Shown: in pieces, positions 7,883 through 16,120 of the stretch
Layout: each line of letters begins with the position of its first letter
Numbering within the stretch: the stretch's first letter is position 1
Assembly (NCBI GenBank): GCA_046727855.1
Contig: JBKPDL010000080.1
Location: 1-28,555 of the forward strand
Origin: DASPWV01 sp046727855
GTDB taxonomy: Bacteria > Acidobacteriota > Vicinamibacteria > Vicinamibacterales > UBA2999
DNA length: 28,555 nucleotides
Reading direction: 5' to 3'
Made by a program: the position numbers and the translations under genes
Notes under the pieces: generated by a model
Database searches by the model: none
What the model saw: the letters and a program-made list of their open reading frames with translations, nothing else
What the model was told of the DNA's origin: nothing

Positions 7883-7888
7883 TAGGAT
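7883..7888 (+). promoter_or_regulatory. Candidate -10 of a near-leaderless promoter
   Basis: TAGGAT is followed by 6 nt and then the ATG at 7895, with no Shine-Dalgarno sequence. This is the TANNNT-to-start spacing expected of leaderless transcripts. Confidence 0.35.
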
Positions 7889-7894
7889 AGCGCG

Positions 7895-9610
7895 ATGCTG
7901 ACCCGCCCGATGACGATTCCAGAAGCCGTCGCTGCCCTGCTCGCGACGCTGCTGGCTTCCTTGATCTGCGTCGCGTACCTCTGGGCCCGATTCGCGGCGA
8001 TTTCACCGTTTGCCCTCCTCGGGTTTGCCCTCGCGGCAGGCGTGGTCAGTGCACTGAAACTCTTGCGCGGTGCGGCGAGCGACCGGACCGCGACGCTCGC
8101 CTCCGCCAGCATCGCCACGCTAGTAATCGGATGGCTTTGGTGGCTTGGCCGGCCAGAGCTCTTGCCGCCGGGCAGCGGGCCCGACCTGGCGCACCATCTC
8201 ACGCTCGTCGACTTTCTCGAACGAAACTGGCGGTTGCCCGACGCGACGCTCGTGCCGGTGATGAACGAGATGGCGCACTACACCCCAGGCGTCCATCTGC
8301 TTGCGGCCCTCAGCGGCGCGTGGGCCGGCAGCGATGGCCTTCACACGATGTATCCCGTGATCGCGCTGACGGTGGCGCTCAAGTGCGTGTTCGTGTTCTT
8401 GATCGCATTGCGAACATACACGATCGACACCGCGCGCGTACCCGTCGCCGCGTCGGCCGTGCTGCTGTCGCTGACACCGCAGGCGTACGCCATCGGGTCG
8501 TTTGTGGGCGACTCGTTTTTCGCTCAGGCGGCCGCCGAAGTGTTTGCCGTTGCCATGTGGTGGGCGGTCGTTGTCTGGGATGCGACGCCGTCTCGATTGC
8601 CTGCCGTGCTGTTTGGAGTGGCCGGTATTGGCGCCTTTCTCACCTGGCCAATCTGGATTGGCGCACCGATCGTCACGCTCGTTGCTGTTGCGTTGACGCG
8701 CGGCGGCATTCCGTTCCGCCGTCGCGTATTCGCTCTTGCGATTGCGATCGCACCCGTGCTCGCCATCGCCATCGTGCATTCAGCAGCGCGGTCGGGCTGG
8801 CTCGTTATGGCGGGCACGACCGGCGCCGTGCTGCGTCCCTCGGTCGCCACGTTTGGATGGGTGTTCCTTGCGCTCACGTTCGCCGGTGTCATTGTCGCGT
8901 GCTTCGAGCGCCGCGCCAGGCCGACGCTGTTACTGGTGCTCTCGATTGTGGCGCAGTCGGCGGCACTCTACGCCGTCGCGCGTTCGCGCGGTGCGAGCAC
9001 ACCGTACATGGCCCTCAAGATGTTTTATCTCTTGATCTACCCTCTTGCTGTGTTGGGTGGGTTGACGATCGCCAAGATGTGGCAATGGTCGGTCGATCGC
9101 CGCCGTTTTTCGCGGCTTGCGCGCGAAGCCGTCGCATGGAGCCTGTTGCTCGTCGCGGTTTATGGTGCGTGGAGACCCGTTTTTCGCGCGACACGTCCGG
9201 TGCCGGTCGTCTCCTCCGATTTGTACAACGCGGGCCGCTGGGCGCGAGGGCATCTCGAGGCGGCGTGCACCGATTATCTCGTCGCCAACGGCGACACCGC
9301 GTACTGGCTCCACCTCGCGGTGCTCGGCAATCCGCGCTCGTCAGCGCGCACAGCCGATCCAAATACGTTCGTCCCTGCCCGCGCCGTCCTGCGATGGCTC
9401 GAGCCTGGCGGTTTGCCGTACGCCATCGTCCACCTGCCGACGCTGCCCAAGGAGCTCCTGCACGACATCAACGTCATCGAGGAGTTTGGAACCGCTGCTG
9501 TGGCCCGACGCCTTGGGCCGTCGGTCTGCCCCGACGCCGAGCGGCTGGCGACGCGCGCTGCCACGTCACTTCTTCACTTCGTAGATCGTCACCTCGTTGT
9601 TCTTGAATAG
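7895..9610 (+). CDS. Polytopic membrane protein, GT-C glycosyltransferase-like
   Basis: A 571-aa inner-membrane protein with about ten to twelve hydrophobic helices and a soluble C-terminal part of roughly 130 aa. After the first helices comes GPDLAHHLTLVDF (D97, H100, H101), then YTPGVHLLAALSGAW. This is the arrangement of GT-C enzymes, whose first large external loop holds an acidic catalytic or metal residue. I do not recognise the specific family, and it might be an O-mannosyl/PMT-like or oligosaccharyl-type transferase. The ATG follows a TAGGAT box by 6 nt, with no ribosome-binding site. Its 3' end overlaps the convergent gene (stop at 9566) by 45 bp. Confidence 0.6.
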   Translation: MLTRPMTIPEAVAALLATLLASLICVAYLWARFAAISPFALLGFALAAGVVSALKLLRGAASDRTATLASASIATLVIGWLWWLGRPELLPPGSGPDLAHHLTLVDFLERNWRLPDATLVPVMNEMAHYTPGVHLLAALSGAWAGSDGLHTMYPVIALTVALKCVFVFLIALRTYTIDTARVPVAASAVLLSLTPQAYAIGSFVGDSFFAQAAAEVFAVAMWWAVVVWDATPSRLPAVLFGVAGIGAFLTWPIWIGAPIVTLVAVALTRGGIPFRRRVFALAIAIAPVLAIAIVHSAARSGWLVMAGTTGAVLRPSVATFGWVFLALTFAGVIVACFERRARPTLLLVLSIVAQSAALYAVARSRGASTPYMALKMFYLLIYPLAVLGGLTIAKMWQWSVDRRRFSRLAREAVAWSLLLVAVYGAWRPVFRATRPVPVVSSDLYNAGRWARGHLEAACTDYLVANGDTAYWLHLAVLGNPRSSARTADPNTFVPARAVLRWLEPGGLPYAIVHLPTLPKELLHDINVIEEFGTAAVARRLGPSVCPDAERLATRAATSLLHFVDRHLVVLE

Positions 9611-11632
9611 CTGCGGAAACAAATCGGGACGTTTTGCAATCTCCACCAGCGTCGGATGGTACGCGCGACGCTCGGCCGCGCCGATCAACAGGTAATCGAT
9701 GCCGAGGAATGCCGCCATCGCATGGGCATCGGTGGCCGACCGCGCGCGAAAGATGCCGCTGCGAACATCGTCGCTTGCCATCTGGTAAGGCTTGAACGGA
9801 ATCATCGAGCCGGGCAAGCCAGCTGCCATCCGGCGTTCCGCAAAGGCCGTGATGTAACACCACCAGCCCGCTCCCCGCACGAACGGCTCGTACTGCACGA
9901 TCGCATCCTCACGGGTCGAATGCCGTACCCATTCCAGCGCCTCGCGCTCGAGCGGCGAAATCACAAGCGTCCACGGGAAATCCGGCCCCTGCCGACGATT
10001 GGTGATGTCCTGCGCGTTGTAGACGTCGATGGCGACGGTGGGCAGGGCCGGAATCACGGCCAGGACCAGCGCCATCGCCAGCACCCGACGCCATCGCTGA
10101 AAACGCCATGCGGCGGTGCAGGCGGCAGCACTTATCACCAGAAATCCGATCAGCAGCAAATGTCCCGAGCGCCACCCGACCCACACTCCTCCTTCGTCCG
10201 GAACATCAACCAGAAAGTAGAACGCCAGGGCACTCGCGACGAGCGCAGCGGGCGCGACGCCGTCGCGGATCACCCAGCGCCAACGCGCCAGACCTGCCGC
10301 GCCCACAAACAGCAATGGACCGAAACTGAGCAGCAACATCAGCGGCCAGCGTGTAAGGGCAATCGGATTTGGACCAAACGTCATCGGCACACTGTGGTTG
10401 GGATCGGTGTAACCGAGCGCGAAGCTCACGCCGATGCCAGCGGCAACCGGTGCGCCGCCGAGAATGATCGACGGCACAATCGCGCGAAACGCCCGCTGCT
10501 GGATCAGGCGTAGCGCAAACACCATTGCCACTGCCAGACCGATGATCAGCGCCGTGAAGGTGCTGAACAGGAAACCGAGCGCGAGCAGGATCCCTGCAGA
10601 GAGCGCAATCGCGGTTTCCGTGACGTCGTCGGCAAATCCAACGATCCACAGCGCCGATAACGCCAGCATGTAGCCCGTGAGATGATGCGGCTGGTACAGC
10701 AGCATCCGTTGCAGACCGTCCACAGGCATGCCGTGATAGAACCACCGCGTCACCGCATCGATGTTGAGTGTTTTGACCACGGCCAACGGCGCGTGGCCCT
10801 GCCATAACAGCCAGCACCGATTGAAACCTTCGTAGCTGTTGGCGAGAAATCCCACCGCGACAGCGAGCGCGGCCCATGCGGCATTCGCGCCGGCAAATCG
10901 GGCAAGCGCATAAAAGAACGCGGCGGCAGCAAGGCCGAAGGCGAGACCGTCGACGAGAAGCACCTGCTCGGCGGTGAGACGCAGGGCACGCACGTTGCGG
11001 TAGAGCGCGCCGGAGAGCAGATGCGACATCCAATAGTAGTGCAGCTGGGCGTCGCGCAGGAACGGATTCGCCGGCGGCACCTGGCCTTTTGCCAGCTCGG
11101 TTTCCACCGTCATTCCCCAGACGAAGTCGGCCGTGAAGTACGCGCGATACGCTTCACCGTCGGCGACCCTTTCGCGCACGTGGTCATACGGCGCCCACGT
11201 GACAAGCGGCACCACGAGCAAAAGCAGCAGCACGGCGACGACGTCGCGCCTGTCGAAGTGCGGCACACGGAGCGAGATGCCGCCCCAACGACCAGCCGCA
11301 ACGCCAATCAGCACTGGCACTGCCGCGCCCCCAACGATCGCGATCCAGTTGTGGACGCCTGCGGCCCACAGCAGCAGCAAGCCAAACACGCCGAATCCAA
11401 ACCCGAGCGGCGGGCCGACCAGCCACGCCGCAATTCCCGACGGATCGCGCGGACCGAGGGCGCGGCGCGCGAGAAAGACACCGGACGAACCCATCAACAG
11501 AAGGGCGGCCACCACCAGCAGCACGGCGGGATGTGGGGCGACGACGGTGATTTCGAGCGAAATCGCGCTGAGCAACAGCGCAAGCGCAAACCACCGGAGG
11601 CGCACGCTAGCGATGATAGCGAGATTTTTCAC
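9566..11632 (-). CDS. Large polytopic membrane protein, GT-C-like, paralogue 1
   Basis: A 688-aa inner-membrane protein with roughly 12-14 hydrophobic helices and a soluble C-terminal domain. Conserved blocks shared with the paralogue at 14057 are AYRAYFTADFVW (about 161-172), PPANPFL (186-192), YYWMSHLLSGA (199-209), LNIDAVTRWFY, YQPHHLTGY and VYNAQDITNR. An acidic residue in the first external loop (FTADF), with PP.NPF and YYW..HL, resembles GT-C/DUF2298-like lipid-linked-sugar transferases. This is inference. It starts with GTG, aligned with the N-terminus of the paralogue. It is divergent from the radical SAM gene at 11718 and overlaps the convergent gene at its 3' end. Confidence 0.65.
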   Translation of the reverse strand: MKNLAIIASVRLRWFALALLLSAISLEITVVAPHPAVLLVVAALLLMGSSGVFLARRALGPRDPSGIAAWLVGPPLGFGFGVFGLLLLWAAGVHNWIAIVGGAAVPVLIGVAAGRWGGISLRVPHFDRRDVVAVLLLLLVVPLVTWAPYDHVRERVADGEAYRAYFTADFVWGMTVETELAKGQVPPANPFLRDAQLHYYWMSHLLSGALYRNVRALRLTAEQVLLVDGLAFGLAAAAFFYALARFAGANAAWAALAVAVGFLANSYEGFNRCWLLWQGHAPLAVVKTLNIDAVTRWFYHGMPVDGLQRMLLYQPHHLTGYMLALSALWIVGFADDVTETAIALSAGILLALGFLFSTFTALIIGLAVAMVFALRLIQQRAFRAIVPSIILGGAPVAAGIGVSFALGYTDPNHSVPMTFGPNPIALTRWPLMLLLSFGPLLFVGAAGLARWRWVIRDGVAPAALVASALAFYFLVDVPDEGGVWVGWRSGHLLLIGFLVISAAACTAAWRFQRWRRVLAMALVLAVIPALPTVAIDVYNAQDITNRRQGPDFPWTLVISPLEREALEWVRHSTREDAIVQYEPFVRGAGWWCYITAFAERRMAAGLPGSMIPFKPYQMASDDVRSGIFRARSATDAHAMAAFLGIDYLLIGAAERRAYHPTLVEIAKRPDLFPQLFKNNEVTIYEVKK

Positions 11633-11717
11633 TGAAAAAATGGCGCTGACGGCCTTTTTTCATAAATATTCGTGTTATCGTATCGCGTTCATCCCCGTCG
11701 TGTTGCGAAGGAGCAGA
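11633..11717. promoter_or_regulatory. AT-rich divergent intergenic region with RBS for the radical SAM gene
   Basis: This 85-bp gap holds the start regions of two divergent genes and is clearly AT-richer than its surroundings, including a TTTTTTCATAAATATTCG stretch. Promoters probably lie here, but several overlapping -10-like hexamers prevent a firm assignment. AAGGAG at 11708-11713 is a good ribosome-binding site 4 nt before the GTG at 11718. Confidence 0.45.
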
Positions 11718-13253
11718 GTGAGAGTTCTCTTCATTCAGAACAACGGCATCCAGGAATCCATAGGCGTTGCGAATCTCTCAGGAATCCTGAAGGCGAATGG
11801 CCATCACACCGACCTGCTGCTCGTGTCGCATACACCCGACCTGATCGGCGCCATTCGCAACTACGATCCCGGCCTCATCGCGTTTTCGGCGCTCACCGGA
11901 GTGCACCACTCGATTCAGCGTCTTGCGCTCCGCATCAAAGAGCACCTGAATATCCCGATCATCGTCGGCGGACCACATCCAACCTATTCGCCGGAGATGA
12001 TCGACCAGCCAGGCATCGACATCATCTGCCGCGGCGAAGGCGAGCATGCCATGCTCGAACTCGCCGATGCGATCGAAGCCGGCAAGGATGTCACGCAGAT
12101 CCGCAACCTGCACGTGAAGACGCGGAACGGGACCATCCACAAGAACAGCATCCGGCCGGCGGTTCCCCTCGACGAGCTCCCCCCGCCGGATCGCGATCTC
12201 TACTACGCGAAGTACGGATTCTTGCGTGACATGCCGATGAAGCGGTTCATTTCGAGCATGGGATGTCCGTACCCGTGCACGTTCTGCCACGAACCTGTCA
12301 TTCGCAGCATGTATCGGACGGAGACCAAGTCCGATTACCTCCGCCGTAAGTCAGTGCGCCGCATCGTCGATGAGATCAAGGACATCAAGAATCGATACAC
12401 GTTGAAACACGTGCATTTTTCGGACGATCTTCTTTTCATCCGCAACAACTACAAGTGGCTCGAGGAGTTCGCTGAGATCTATCCCAAGGAAGTCGGCATT
12501 CCCTGGAACTGCAATATTCGCTACGACTCGGTGCGGCCGCACTCCGCCGACCTGATGGAGAAAGCGGGCTGCTACGGCGCCGCGGTGGGACTCGAATCCG
12601 GCAACCAGGAGATACGCGAGCGGGTGATCCGCAAGCAATCAAAGGACGACCACATCGTCGAAGGTGCTCGCCTTCTGCGCGAAAAAGGCATCAAAGTCCT
12701 CACCACCAACATGGTCGGCCTGCCGGGTGAAACCGTCGACAACGCAATGGAGACGATCGAGCTCAACATGCGGCTCAAGTCGAACTACGTGCGCGCAAAC
12801 ACGTTTCTCCTGTTTCCCGGACTTCCCCTCGTCGAGTACGCCAAGCAGCAGGGCTATCTGGATAAGGATTTCGACATCGAGAAGCACGTGGCCGAAGCGA
12901 CGGAAATCACGATCAAGACGCCGTATGCCCGCGAGTTCAGCAACATCGCCGCCTTGTTCTGGTTGATGTGCAAGTTCTCTCCGCGCTGGATCCCGTTTTT
13001 CAAAAAACTCGTGAAGCTGCCCGACAACGTCCTCTTCCGAATGGTCGGCTCGTTCAACATGGTGCAGGAACTGCTCTTCTATCGCATCTACCCGATACCG
13101 GCGCTGCGCTACTTCCGAAACACGGTCCTGATGACCAGCAAGTCCGGACTGAGTATGACGATGAGGATGTGGCCAACACTGTTCAAGCGCAAAGCGGCCG
13201 AGCCGACGCTCACGCCGAAGCCGGTTTATGAGTCGAGCCGCGGGTATTTCTGA
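11718..13253 (+). CDS. B12-binding-domain radical SAM protein (class B/BchE-like)
   Basis: A 511-aa protein. Residues 1-135 form a Rossmann-like cobalamin-binding-type domain (VRVLFIQ..., IIVGGPHPT at 81-89, ICRGEGE at 103-109). I see no DxHxxG, so B12 would bind base-off without His or not at all. The radical SAM core has C183-PYP-C187-TF-C190, then GLESGNQEIRERV and NMVGLPGET, typical of BchE/HpnP/methylase-type enzymes. The last 100 or so residues are hydrophobic/basic and may bind membrane. The start is the GTG preceded by AAGGAG. Longer in-frame readings upstream lie antisense to the neighbouring gene. The stop overlaps the next start (TGATG). Likely modifies a lipid or lipid-linked molecule. 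The substrate is unknown. Confidence 0.82.
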   Translation: MRVLFIQNNGIQESIGVANLSGILKANGHHTDLLLVSHTPDLIGAIRNYDPGLIAFSALTGVHHSIQRLALRIKEHLNIPIIVGGPHPTYSPEMIDQPGIDIICRGEGEHAMLELADAIEAGKDVTQIRNLHVKTRNGTIHKNSIRPAVPLDELPPPDRDLYYAKYGFLRDMPMKRFISSMGCPYPCTFCHEPVIRSMYRTETKSDYLRRKSVRRIVDEIKDIKNRYTLKHVHFSDDLLFIRNNYKWLEEFAEIYPKEVGIPWNCNIRYDSVRPHSADLMEKAGCYGAAVGLESGNQEIRERVIRKQSKDDHIVEGARLLREKGIKVLTTNMVGLPGETVDNAMETIELNMRLKSNYVRANTFLLFPGLPLVEYAKQQGYLDKDFDIEKHVAEATEITIKTPYAREFSNIAALFWLMCKFSPRWIPFFKKLVKLPDNVLFRMVGSFNMVQELLFYRIYPIPALRYFRNTVLMTSKSGLSMTMRMWPTLFKRKAAEPTLTPKPVYESSRGYF

Positions 13254-13369
13254 TGTTCACGTGGGAAGAAGCCGGCCTGCTCCGCCAAATGCTGCTGGTG
13301 GTGGCATGGCTGGTCGTTGCCGCAGCTGTAGTAGCGCTCTCGCTGCTCGCGTGGTATCTGATATATTGA
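13253..13369 (+). CDS. 38-aa single-pass membrane protein coupled to the radical SAM gene
   Basis: The ATG shares its A with the radical SAM stop (TGATG), so it is positioned for translational reinitiation. The product begins MFTWEEAGLLRQ, followed by one uninterrupted hydrophobic helix (MLLVVAWLVVAAA, then VVALSLLAWYLIY) to the stop. The short acidic/amphipathic head and single transmembrane span resemble small regulatory or assembly subunits of membrane enzymes. No family is recognised. Coupling suggests it partners the radical SAM protein or tethers it to the inner membrane. A chance open frame is possible at this length, but the coupled start and clean helix argue for a real gene. Confidence 0.5.
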   Translation: MFTWEEAGLLRQMLLVVAWLVVAAAVVALSLLAWYLIY

Positions 13370-13387
13370 CCGTTCAACGCTGATCTG

Positions 13388-14044
13388 ATGATCCTGCCCG
13401 TCCCCGTCTCGTATCTTCCGGCTATCGCTGACATCTGTACAACGTTCGTCGCCGCGCTGGCGGCGGTCGATTTACCCGGGGTCGATGCCGTGGAGGCGCT
13501 GCCCGCGCTATCGGCGTCCGTTCTCGCCGCACTCAAACGGCGCCGCGGCCGGCCGCGAAAATTCGACGGGCCGTCACGTGCGCTCACACTCACGCTTCCC
13601 GAAAGCATTCTCGCGGTGCTGGCGGAAATCGATCCGGATCCGAGCCGCGCCATCGTTCAACTCGCGATGCGTAAGGCGGCAGTCAACGGTAAGCCGCCCG
13701 CGGAGCTCGCGATTTTTGGCGATCAGGCGGTGATCACCATCCGCCGGACGCCGGCTCTCGAACGCCGCACCGGCATTCGCCTTGTGCCGCTGCCTGACGG
13801 ACGCGCGCTGATCTCGTTCGATCATCCGAAAACGACGGCCGAACTCGAGCTCAGCCTCACCGACGCGCTCGCCCGCGAACGGCTCGACGCGGACGAACGA
13901 GAGGTTTTCGAAGCGATCGTCGCCATTCTGCAGGAGGCTCGACGCACCGGCGACGCGACCCTGCACCGCCGCAACATCGTCGTCCTCGAGTCGGTGCGCC
14001 GCGCGCGCGACGGGCGAAAGCAGCGCCGTCAGCTACGGTCCTAA
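13388..14044 (+). CDS. Hypothetical protein with AT-hook and ribbon-helix-helix-like segment
   Basis: A 218-aa protein. Residues 50-59, KRRRGRPRKF, are a textbook AT-hook (core RGRP). Immediately after, RALTLTLPESILAVLAEIDP then DPSRAIVQLAMRKA (64-97) reads as one beta strand and two helices, like a ribbon-helix-helix DNA-binding fold. The remainder is mixed alpha/beta. The N-terminal 45 residues are hydrophobic-helical without being a clear signal peptide. Probably a DNA-binding regulator. The target is unknown, and the adjacent AT-rich divergent region at 11633 is a candidate. It begins 18 nt after the small membrane protein and ends 12 nt from the convergent paralogue 2. Confidence 0.55.
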   Translation: MILPVPVSYLPAIADICTTFVAALAAVDLPGVDAVEALPALSASVLAALKRRRGRPRKFDGPSRALTLTLPESILAVLAEIDPDPSRAIVQLAMRKAAVNGKPPAELAIFGDQAVITIRRTPALERRTGIRLVPLPDGRALISFDHPKTTAELELSLTDALARERLDADEREVFEAIVAILQEARRTGDATLHRRNIVVLESVRRARDGRKQRRQLRS

Positions 14045-14056
14045 AGGGCCTCTGTC

Positions 14057-16099
14057 TTATCGACGGACGCCGTAGATCGCGACGGCGTCGTTGGAAAACA
14101 CCCGCGGAAACAAGTCTGGACGGGCCGCGATCGCGGCCAGCGGTCCTTCGTACGACCGCCGCTCGACCATCCCAACAAGCAGGTAGTCGATCCCGAGCAC
14201 GCGGGCTAACGCATGCGCGTCTTCGGGTGTCGGGGCAGTGAACACGCTCCTGACCGCAGCGCTCTCCTGTTGATAAGGCTTCAACGGAATCATCGAGATC
14301 GGGATCCCGGCGGTCATGCGGCGTTCTGCGAACGCTGGCACGTACGCCCAGCCACCCGGGCCGCGCGCGATGGGCTCGACTTGCACGATCGACTCGGGGG
14401 GCGTTGCCCGTTTCACCCAATTCAGCGCGTCACGCTCCTGCGGCGTAATGATGAGCGTCCATGGGAAGCTGGGGCCCGGGCCGCGATTTGTGATGTCTTG
14501 CGCGTTGTAAACGTCGATGCCGACAGTCGGTACGGCTAACGCAACACCCGCCGTGAGGCCGAGCGCGATTGGCATGCGCAACCGGCGCCGTGACCACCAC
14601 GCTGTCAATGCGGAGGCACCGATCACAACGAAGGCAATCTGCAACAGATGTCCGCTGCGCCAGCCGACCCACACCCCGCCCATGTCGGGCACATCGGCGA
14701 GAAAGTAGAACAGCACGGCGCTGAACACGAGGGCCGCGGCGGCCGCACCGTCGCGCACGATCCAGCGAAGGCGTAGCAGCCCGCCAATGCCCACGAAGAG
14801 CAACGGACCAAAGCTCAGTAGAAACATCAACGGCCAGCGGCGGAGCGCGACCGGGTTGAGGCCGAAATCAATCAAGAAGCCGTCGCGGGCGTCGGTGTAG
14901 CCCAGCGCGCTGCTGACGGCAATGCCGACCAGCAACGGACCGCCCCCGAGCACCGCACATTGCCAGACGGCGCGAAATGCGCGCGCGGCGAGCAGGCGAG
15001 CGGCAAACACGACGCCGACGGCGAAGCCAACGATGATTGCGGTGAATGTGCTAAAGAGAAAAGCGAGCCCCAGCAGGATGCCGCTGCAGAGCGACACCGC
15101 GGTGTCGGTGATGTCGTCGGCGAACGCCGAGATCCACAACGCGGAAAGCGCCAGCACATAGCCCGTGAGATGGTGAGGCTGATAGAGGAACAGCCGCTGG
15201 AGCCCATCCACGGGCATCCCTTGATAGAACCAGCGTGTGACCGCGTCGATATTGAGGGTTTTGACGTAGTCGATCGGTACGCCCTCGCGATACAGGAGCC
15301 AAAGCCGGTTCAGGCCCTCGTAGCTGTTCGCGGTGAATCCGACGATGACGAGCAATGCGCTCCAGGCTGGGCTGGCGCCGGCAAACCGCGCCAGCGCGTA
15401 CACAAACGCGACGAAGGCAAGGCTGAAGGCGATCCCATCCAACAGCACCACTTGTTCGGCCGTGATGCCCAAGCCGCGCCCGTTTCGATAGATCGCGCCC
15501 GAAAGCAGATGGGACATCCAGTAGTAGCGCATCGGCTGTCCCCGTAGAAACGGATTCGCGGGCGGCACATCGCCCTTGGCCAGTTCCGCGGTGACGGTCA
15601 TCGCCCACACAAAATCCGCCGTAAAGTACGCGCGATACGCCTGCCCGTCGGCGACCGGCTCCGCGACGTGGTCGTACGGCTTCCACGTGATGGCCGGCAC
15701 CACGAGCAGCGCGATCGCAACCGCCGCGACGTCGCGGCGATCGAACACGGGCACGCGAACAGCAGGCGCGCCCACGCGCCTCGTGAGTATCGCGAGAGCC
15801 CAGGTGAGCGCGGGCGCGAGAATCAGCGCAAACCAGTTTTGCAGTCCTGCTGCCCAAAACAGCAGCAGGCCGAACACGCTGAATCCGAGACCGAGCGCCG
15901 GGCCGATCAGCCACGATCCCAGACCGGTCTTGTCACGCTCGCGCAACACCGCGCGCGCGAAGCTCACGCCTGGAAGCGCCATCCAGATCGCGGTGGCGAC
16001 AACCGCGGCTGCGCCGGGGCGCGGAGCAATGACGATGACTTCGATCAGAATGAGCGTCGCGAGTATGACGAGCAGCACTCGCGGCAACCAGGACCGCAC
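14057..16099 (-). CDS. Large polytopic membrane protein, GT-C-like, paralogue 2
   Basis: A 680-aa homologue of the 9566-11632 protein over its whole length, with the same order of blocks: AYRAYFTADFVW, PPANPFLRG, RYYWMSHLLSGA, LNIDAVTRWFYQGMPVDG, YQPHHLTGY, GGVWVGWRSGHLLQIAF, VYNAQDITNR, and the C-terminal GIDYLLVG. The open frame continues far upstream, but that extension is hydrophilic and antisense to the acyltransferase gene. Alignment with the paralogue (ITSVRSWLPR versus IASVRLRWF) points to the GTG at 16099. A TATCAT box lies 7 nt upstream on the same strand. Probably a membrane glycosyltransferase acting on a lipid-linked donor. Confidence 0.65.
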   Translation of the reverse strand: MRSWLPRVLLVILATLILIEVIVIAPRPGAAAVVATAIWMALPGVSFARAVLRERDKTGLGSWLIGPALGLGFSVFGLLLFWAAGLQNWFALILAPALTWALAILTRRVGAPAVRVPVFDRRDVAAVAIALLVVPAITWKPYDHVAEPVADGQAYRAYFTADFVWAMTVTAELAKGDVPPANPFLRGQPMRYYWMSHLLSGAIYRNGRGLGITAEQVVLLDGIAFSLAFVAFVYALARFAGASPAWSALLVIVGFTANSYEGLNRLWLLYREGVPIDYVKTLNIDAVTRWFYQGMPVDGLQRLFLYQPHHLTGYVLALSALWISAFADDITDTAVSLCSGILLGLAFLFSTFTAIIVGFAVGVVFAARLLAARAFRAVWQCAVLGGGPLLVGIAVSSALGYTDARDGFLIDFGLNPVALRRWPLMFLLSFGPLLFVGIGGLLRLRWIVRDGAAAAALVFSAVLFYFLADVPDMGGVWVGWRSGHLLQIAFVVIGASALTAWWSRRRLRMPIALGLTAGVALAVPTVGIDVYNAQDITNRGPGPSFPWTLIITPQERDALNWVKRATPPESIVQVEPIARGPGGWAYVPAFAERRMTAGIPISMIPLKPYQQESAAVRSVFTAPTPEDAHALARVLGIDYLLVGMVERRSYEGPLAAIAARPDLFPRVFSNDAVAIYGVRR

Positions 16100-16105
16100 A
16101 GACGT

Positions 16106-16112
16106 TATGATA
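16106..16112. promoter_or_regulatory. Overlapping back-to-back -10 elements
   Basis: The plus strand has TATGAT (16106-16111), 9 nt before the GTG at 16121. The minus strand has TATCAT (complement of 16107-16112), 7 nt before the GTG at 16099. The two share five base pairs. Neither gene has a Shine-Dalgarno sequence, and only 21 bp separate the two starts, so near-leaderless divergent transcription is implied. Confidence 0.45.
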
Positions 16113-16120
16113 TCGCGGTA

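Noticed and set aside
8131..9606. 491-aa plus-strand frame inside the GT-C-like gene at 7895
   Set aside because: Arg/Ala-rich and without helices or domains. It is the +2 shadow of the real membrane protein.
11133..11717. 195-codon N-terminal extension of the B12 radical SAM gene
   Set aside because: The extension is antisense to the large membrane protein and crosses an AT-rich promoter gap. AAGGAG plus GTG at 11718 starts exactly at the conserved domain.
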